Notes under the pieces: generated by a model
Seen by the model: the letters and a program-made list of their open reading frames with translations, nothing else
Told to the model about the DNA's origin: nothing
The model's database searches: none
Made by a program: the position numbers and the translations under genes
Assembly: GCA_910578995.1 (NCBI GenBank)
Contig: CAJTSY010000137.1
Span: 1-10,470, forward strand
Length of the DNA stretch: 10,470 nucleotides
Direction of reading: 5' to 3'
Origin: an uncultured Acetatifactor sp.
GTDB taxonomy: Bacteria > Bacillota > Clostridia > Lachnospirales > Lachnospiraceae
Shown here: positions 6,615 through 10,470 of the stretch, one piece after another
Numbering within the stretch: position 1 is the stretch's first letter
Layout of the letters: each line of letters opens with the position of its first letter

Positions 6615-7268
6615 ATGTATAAAAAAGCGGTAGGCCTCTTGATGCTGTTGAGTTTTCTTCTTATGGCATGTGTCATGTGCGTGCGGGGAGCGGATGCTGT
6701 CAGAATGTCCCACGAGCCCATGCAGGATCTGAGGCTGGGAATGTGGGAACTGGAGGAGGAGTGGGCGGGAAAGGCGCGTCCTGCTGCCGACAGCGGGAGG
6801 AAGGGGCTGGGAATTGCGGATGTGGCGGTGTCGGGACAGAGGACCGTCGCATTTCTTGTGGTGGAACAGCATTATCTCTATGACCTGTCGGACACGGATC
6901 TGGAAGTATTACAGCGGATTGTGGAGGCGGAGGCCGGAAACGAGGACGAGGACGGGAAGCTTCTGGTGGCAAATGTGGTGCTGAACCGGATGAACAGTGG
7001 TCTGTTTCCGGATACTGTGTCAGAGGTGGTGTTCCAGAGGGAAAAGGGGGTCTCGCAGTTCTCCCCGGTATCCAACGGAAGCTATTACAGGGTGCATGTC
7101 AGCGAGGAGACAGTCAGCGCGGTGGAGAGGGCCCTGATGGGGGAGGATATCTCCCAGGGGGCTCTGTATTTTGTTGCGAGGAAATATGCGGACAGCAGCA
7201 AGGTGCTGTGGTTTGACAGGAAACTGACGTATCTTTTTCAGCACGGGGGACATGAATTTTTCAAATGA
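6615..7268 (+). CDS. SleB-family cell wall hydrolase, secreted
   Basis: Predicted peptidoglycan hydrolase of the Hydrolase_2 (SleB/CwlJ) family, whose known members degrade spore cortex or cell wall. The protein has 217 residues. A signal peptide-like segment covers residues 1-26 (KK then LLMLLSFLLMACVMCV). A variable region follows, and the hydrolase domain spans about residues 95-217. It includes RIVEAEAGNEDEDGK, where E106 matches the family's catalytic glutamate, then LVANVVLNRM, VSQFSPV and the C-terminal ALYF/WF/HGGHEF blocks. I chose ATG 6615 with AAGGA about 9 nt before it; a TTG at 6582 in frame lacks a good site and would bury the signal peptide. LMAC resembles a lipobox weakly. No peptidoglycan-binding domain is seen, so it is shorter than SleB itself. 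A role in spore germination is possible but not shown. Confidence 0.88.
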   Translation: MYKKAVGLLMLLSFLLMACVMCVRGADAVRMSHEPMQDLRLGMWELEEEWAGKARPAADSGRKGLGIADVAVSGQRTVAFLVVEQHYLYDLSDTDLEVLQRIVEAEAGNEDEDGKLLVANVVLNRMNSGLFPDTVSEVVFQREKGVSQFSPVSNGSYYRVHVSEETVSAVERALMGEDISQGALYFVARKYADSSKVLWFDRKLTYLFQHGGHEFFK

Positions 7269-7286
7269 GGACGGGATGGAATACAT

Positions 7287-7672
7287 ATGGATGAGGTCTG
7301 TCGGATTGCAGTGTGTGATGATGAGAAGGTATAGCTGGATAAATTAAAGGAGATGCTGGCAGTGTATAGCCGGAAGCGTCCGGGACACAGGTTCAGGGCG
7401 GAGTTTTTTACCAGCGCCCGGGAACTGGTAAAATGGGCTGAGGAGAAGGAGCCGCCGGATCTGGTGCTGTTGGATATCTACATGCCGGAGAAGACGGGAA
7501 TGGCGGCGGCCAGGGAGCTGCCTATATTGTCAATCCGGAGCATGTGGACAGTCTGAACGCCAGAGAGGCCGTTCTGGATATCGGCAGGGCAATCTTTCTG
7601 CCCAGGGGAACCTACCAGCAGCTTAGAGAGAGTTATTTTCGGTATTACTGCGGGACTGAAAAACAGCAATAA
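7287..7672 (+). pseudogene. decayed LytTR-type response regulator
   Basis: Remains of an AgrA/LytTR-type response regulator. From ATG 7287 the receiver domain begins well (RIAVCDDE) but meets TAG at 7332-7334, probably a former CAG glutamine codon. The same frame continues to LVLLDIYMPEKTGM with the phosphoacceptor D63. Around 7514 homology jumps to a different frame that reads GAAYIVNPEHVDSL and ends GTYQQLRESYFRYY, which resembles the C-terminal part of a LytTR DNA-binding domain, stopping at 7672. The receiver's second half and most of LytTR are missing. Intact relatives have about 240 residues, so roughly 300 bp seem to be lost. It stands directly before the matching broken sensor kinase. 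It cannot make a functional regulator as it reads here. Confidence 0.85.
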
Positions 7673-7691
7673 TGCGTAGGAGGATTTGCGA

Positions 7692-8986
7692 ATGATTTTT
7701 GGTGTGACGCCGTTATTGTCCGTGATCCGGAATTTTCTGAAGGTGTCAAGCTTCTGTGCTTTGTTTTTATGCCTGGACAGGCCCAGGTACTCGTGGAAAC
7801 GGACATGGATGTATTACGGAGCCTATATTCTGGCCCAGACCGCCATTGGGACGGCCTGGGTTCTTTTGGATGCGGAAAGCTATGCCGCAGGTTCCACGAC
7901 AGTGCTGTTTGTGGAATCTGCGGTTTTCTCTTTTCTCATGAGCAGTGATACGTCTTTCAGTGCCTGTACAATCTCTGCCGGCAGATTTACATTCTGTTTT
8001 TTATGCTGTTTACGGGACTGGCCCTTACACGGATTTTTTTGACAGCAATCCGTGGGCGGATGTGGCAACCAGGGGCTTCTATATGGTTGTGCTGACCTGC
8101 GTGTACAGACGGTGGTTCCGCAGGATATACCGGGAAATGGCGGATAATCTGAAAAGCCAGTGGAAAGGCATCTGCATGGTGGCTCTTGGGGGAAATCTCC
8201 TGATGGTGTATTATGCCACGCAGCCGGTGCAGGTTCTGCTCCGGGAAGTCAGGGAACAGGTTCTTTTTCTGTGTTTCTGCGTCATGCTTATGCTGATCCA
8301 TGTGATCCTGCTTTACACCCTGTATCTGATGCAGCAGGAAATCAGCGACAGACAGGAGGCGGAACTGGCTGCCCTCAACAACGAGATGCTGAGAAGGGAA
8401 TTGGCGCTCCTGCAGGAGCAGGTGGAAAGTGCAAAGCGCTATCATCATGACATCCGGCATCATGACCTGATGGTGGCAGAGTATGTGAGAAAAGGGGAAC
8501 TGGAGACGCTTTTGGCTTATCTGGAACGGCGGGATAAGGAGTACGGGGAGGAACTGCCCGGGCGGCTCTGTGAAAACAGGACGGTAAACAATATCCTGGG
8601 AATCTATATACGGCAGGCTGAGCAGAAGGGGATCAGGGTCAGCTGTGATGCTGTGGTACCGGAGGAAACCGGGATTCAGGATCGGGTTTTATCACAGTGC
8701 TTGGGAATGCCCTTGAAAATGCCATAAACGGCTGTGTATTGGAGGAGCACGGCAGGAATGGGAGTTTATACGGCCCAGGACGGGAAAGTTGGCCGTACGG
8801 ATCAGCAATCCCTGCTCCGGGGAGGTGGCATTCCGGCAGGGCCTTCCTGTGCGCAGGAAAGGCAGAGGTACCGGGATTCTCAGCATTGTCCATTCCGTGA
8901 AAAGTAATGGGGGAGATGTGGAATTCAGCGCGGAAAACGGTGTATTCACCGTCAGGATACTGCTGAAGACACAAAAGTATACATGA
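7692..8986 (+). pseudogene. frameshifted GHKL (Agr-type) sensor histidine kinase
   Basis: Remains of a membrane sensor kinase partner of the preceding response regulator. ATG 7692 has a good TAGGAGGA site. Hydrophobic N-terminal segments are followed by a coiled-coil-like stretch (8338-8435), the phosphorylation box HHDIRHHD with the likely His codon at 8446-8448, the N box GNALENAI (8703-8726), and a G box GRGTG (8861-8875) near the end. The homologous reading moves between frames near 7945-7950, in the T run 8034-8040, in the T run 8687-8690 and at about 8740-8756. Each change is consistent with loss of one base. A TM segment readable only in the third frame (LYNLCRQIYILFFMLF, about 7968-8015) supports the first two. 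Decay is the simplest reading; sequencing error in the T runs cannot be excluded. Confidence 0.85.
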
Positions 8987-9780
8987 GGAGGGTTCAGACC
9001 TGCAAAAGCAGTTTTTATCTGGGATTGGAAAACCAGGAGACGGTGAACCTTACTTTTCCGTGGCGTCTGATGGAGTTGGACAGTCTCGTATACAGGACAG
9101 AGATCGAGGAGATACAGGAGAAGAACCGGGCAATGGGAGCAAAGTATGGGGCAGAGGATGACTTCAAGTATGCGTACCGGAAAGAAGACAGGCTGTTGCC
9201 GGTGCTGAACCTCACTTTGTACTGGGGGAGAAAGAGGTGGGAGCGTCCTCTGTCGTTGGGGGATATGGCAGAGACGGACTTCCTGCCGGGGAAGCTGAAG
9301 GATTTATTTGAAGATCACAGGGTACATTTGATTTATATGCGCCGTATTCCGGAGGAGGCTTTGGAGAAGATGGATTCGGTTCTGAAGTATGTGCTGGGGA
9401 TTATGAAGCATACCGGATCCGGAAAAAAGTATGAGAGATATATTCTGGAGAATCGGGAATATTTCAGCAGGGTACCAAAGAGTGCAGTGGATGTCATCGA
9501 TGTCTGTACGGGGATAAAGGATATTACAGACTGCCTGGAGTATACGTTAAACAAGGAGACAGGAGAGGAGGAAGCAGATGTGTGCAAAGCGCTGAATGAT
9601 ATTAAAAAGAACGCTGAGAAAAAAGGAATGAAACAGGGCGTAAAGCAGGGAGAGAAACATCTGGGCGCGTTGATGCAGAAGCTTCTGGCAGATGGCCGGA
9701 CGGAGGATGCCCGGCTTGCTGCAACGGACGAGGAAGAGAGGGGCAGATTATATCGGGAGTGCGGCATTGCTGTTAAGTGA
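8983..9780 (+). pseudogene. N-terminally truncated Rpn-family nuclease/transposase
   Basis: A 265-residue open frame that resembles the Rpn family (recombination-promoting nuclease / PD-(D/E)XK nuclease family transposase) abundant in Lachnospiraceae. Family features are the LGLENQ strand with the ExQ catalytic pair (E16, Q18), KEDRLLPVLNLTLYWG, RPLSLGDM, and a basic-glutamine C-terminal part (KKGMKQGVKQGEKH). Intact members carry roughly 80-100 more residues before the ENQ strand, including the catalytic aspartate; these are absent. Family similarity starts only around residue 11, so the upstream part was lost at a junction with the kinase pseudogene near 9000. ATG 8983 overlaps the kinase stop as ATGA, apparently by chance, and no strong ribosome binding site serves it. 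Whether any protein is made is unknown; nuclease activity is unlikely. Confidence 0.75.
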
Positions 9781-9813
9781 GTGCCGGTGAGCGGCCGGAT
9801 AGAAAAAGATTTG

Positions 9814-9842
9814 TTGACTGGAAGCCACAGAGCCTATAAAAT
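9814..9842 (+). promoter_or_regulatory. sigma-A-like promoter for the nucleosidase-like gene
   Basis: TTGACT (9814-9819) is followed after 17 bp by TAAAAT (9837-9842). Both hexamers match the vegetative consensus in five of six positions with ideal spacing. It lies in the 103-bp gap after the transposase remnant, about 40 nt before the next start codon, and gives the downstream gene its own transcription start independent of the decayed segment. Confidence 0.6.
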
Positions 9843-9883
9843 AAGAGAGACAGAATGTAGGCTGGGCTGGGAGGAACACAGGG

Positions 9884-10470
9884 ATGATCTATCTGTTCAC
9901 TGCTTTATATTGCGAGGCGCATCCCCTGATCAGGGAGTTCGGACTGGTAAGGAATCCGAAAAATACATGGCTGCAGGAGTTTGATAATGAGGAGGCGGGG
10001 ATCAGGCTGACGATTACCGGCGTGGGGGAGATTGCTGCTGCGGCAGCAGTGGGCAGCGTGTGCGGGGGATACCCTCCGGCGCAGGCTGACATTCTTCTCA
10101 ATGTGGGCATCTGTGCCAGGGGCGAAGGAGCGGAGGGCATTTTTCTCTGCAATCAGATTACGGAACAGACGACAGGGAGGACTTTTTATCCGGATATGCT
10201 GTATCGCCACGATTTTCACGAAGCGTCCATTGTGACGGGAACGGCAGTATGGAATCGGGCAGAGGATGGTTCGGACAGCGGTTCGTGCGGCAGGCAGTCT
10301 GTTCCGCCGGGGGCCCTTTATGATATGGAAGCGGCGGCAATCTATCAGGCAGGTTCTTTATTTTTCGGACCTCATCAGATGATGTTTCTGAAAGTCGTCT
10401 CTGACAGGGGAGCGGCAGGGGAGGTATCCGGGGAGCGGACAGAGCGTCTTATGGAACAATATCGGGAGCC
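9884..10470 (+). CDS. MTA/SAH nucleosidase-like protein (phosphorylase superfamily), 3' end outside the window
   Basis: The open frame starts at ATG 9884, 8-9 nt after GGAGG (9870-9874), and runs off the window end after 195 codons. The sequence resembles 5'-methylthioadenosine/S-adenosylhomocysteine nucleosidases and other nucleoside phosphorylase-fold proteins. An early acidic residue (E11) stands where the catalytic Glu12 of E. coli MTAN lies. GVGEIAAA and LLNVGIC are glycine-rich fold blocks. YDMEAAAIYQ carries E149, matching the nucleoside-binding Glu, and KVVSDRG carries D174, matching the catalytic Asp. The region between the GIC and DME blocks is shorter than in classical MTAN, so the substrate may differ or activity may be altered. 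The gene is intact and has its own promoter, unlike the decayed genes before it. Confidence 0.75.
   Translation, partial: MIYLFTALYCEAHPLIREFGLVRNPKNTWLQEFDNEEAGIRLTITGVGEIAAAAAVGSVCGGYPPAQADILLNVGICARGEGAEGIFLCNQITEQTTGRTFYPDMLYRHDFHEASIVTGTAVWNRAEDGSDSGSCGRQSVPPGALYDMEAAAIYQAGSLFFGPHQMMFLKVVSDRGAAGEVSGERTERLMEQYRE

Noticed and set aside
9781..9984. 67-codon open frame after the transposase remnant
   Set aside because: It overlaps the promoter and the start of the nucleosidase-like gene in another frame and has no recognisable content.

Overview
The window looks like chromosomal DNA from an anaerobic, probably spore-forming member of the Firmicutes, most likely a Lachnospiraceae-type Clostridia. 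The reasons are the rnfC-D-G-E-A-B gene order typical of clostridia, strong purine-rich ribosome binding sites, an apparent G+C in the mid-50s (judged by eye), a GH25 and a SleB-family wall hydrolase, and a truncated Rpn-type nuclease/transposase of a kind common in this family. Every supported gene lies on the + strand.

Positions 21-5328 hold a complete, intact rnfCDGEAB operon. It encodes the membrane ferredoxin:NAD+ oxidoreductase that couples electron transfer from reduced ferredoxin to NAD+ with export of Na+ or H+. All expected cofactor motifs can be read: two 4Fe-4S motifs in RnfC, flavinylation threonines in RnfD and RnfG, paired membrane cysteines in RnfE and RnfA, and a multi-cluster RnfB. 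The first five genes are tightly packed. Between rnfA and rnfB lies the most unusual structure of the window: a 104-bp element repeated in tandem, 103/104 identical, plus a partial third copy. Its 16-nt complementary arms can pair either with the previous or with the next arm, which gives mutually exclusive RNA hairpins just upstream of the rnfB ribosome binding site.

Positions 5383-7268 hold two cell-wall genes: a membrane-anchored GH25 muramidase-like protein close behind rnfB, and a secreted SleB-type hydrolase after a 125-bp gap.

Positions 7287-9780 are a decayed segment. A LytTR-type response regulator carries a nonsense codon, an internal deletion and a frame change. It is followed by a GHKL (Agr-type) sensor kinase broken by about four frame changes, then by an Rpn-family nuclease/transposase that has lost its N-terminus. 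Coding sequence becomes intact again at 9884, behind a good sigma-A-like promoter, with a compact MTA/SAH-nucleosidase-like protein that runs off the end of the window.
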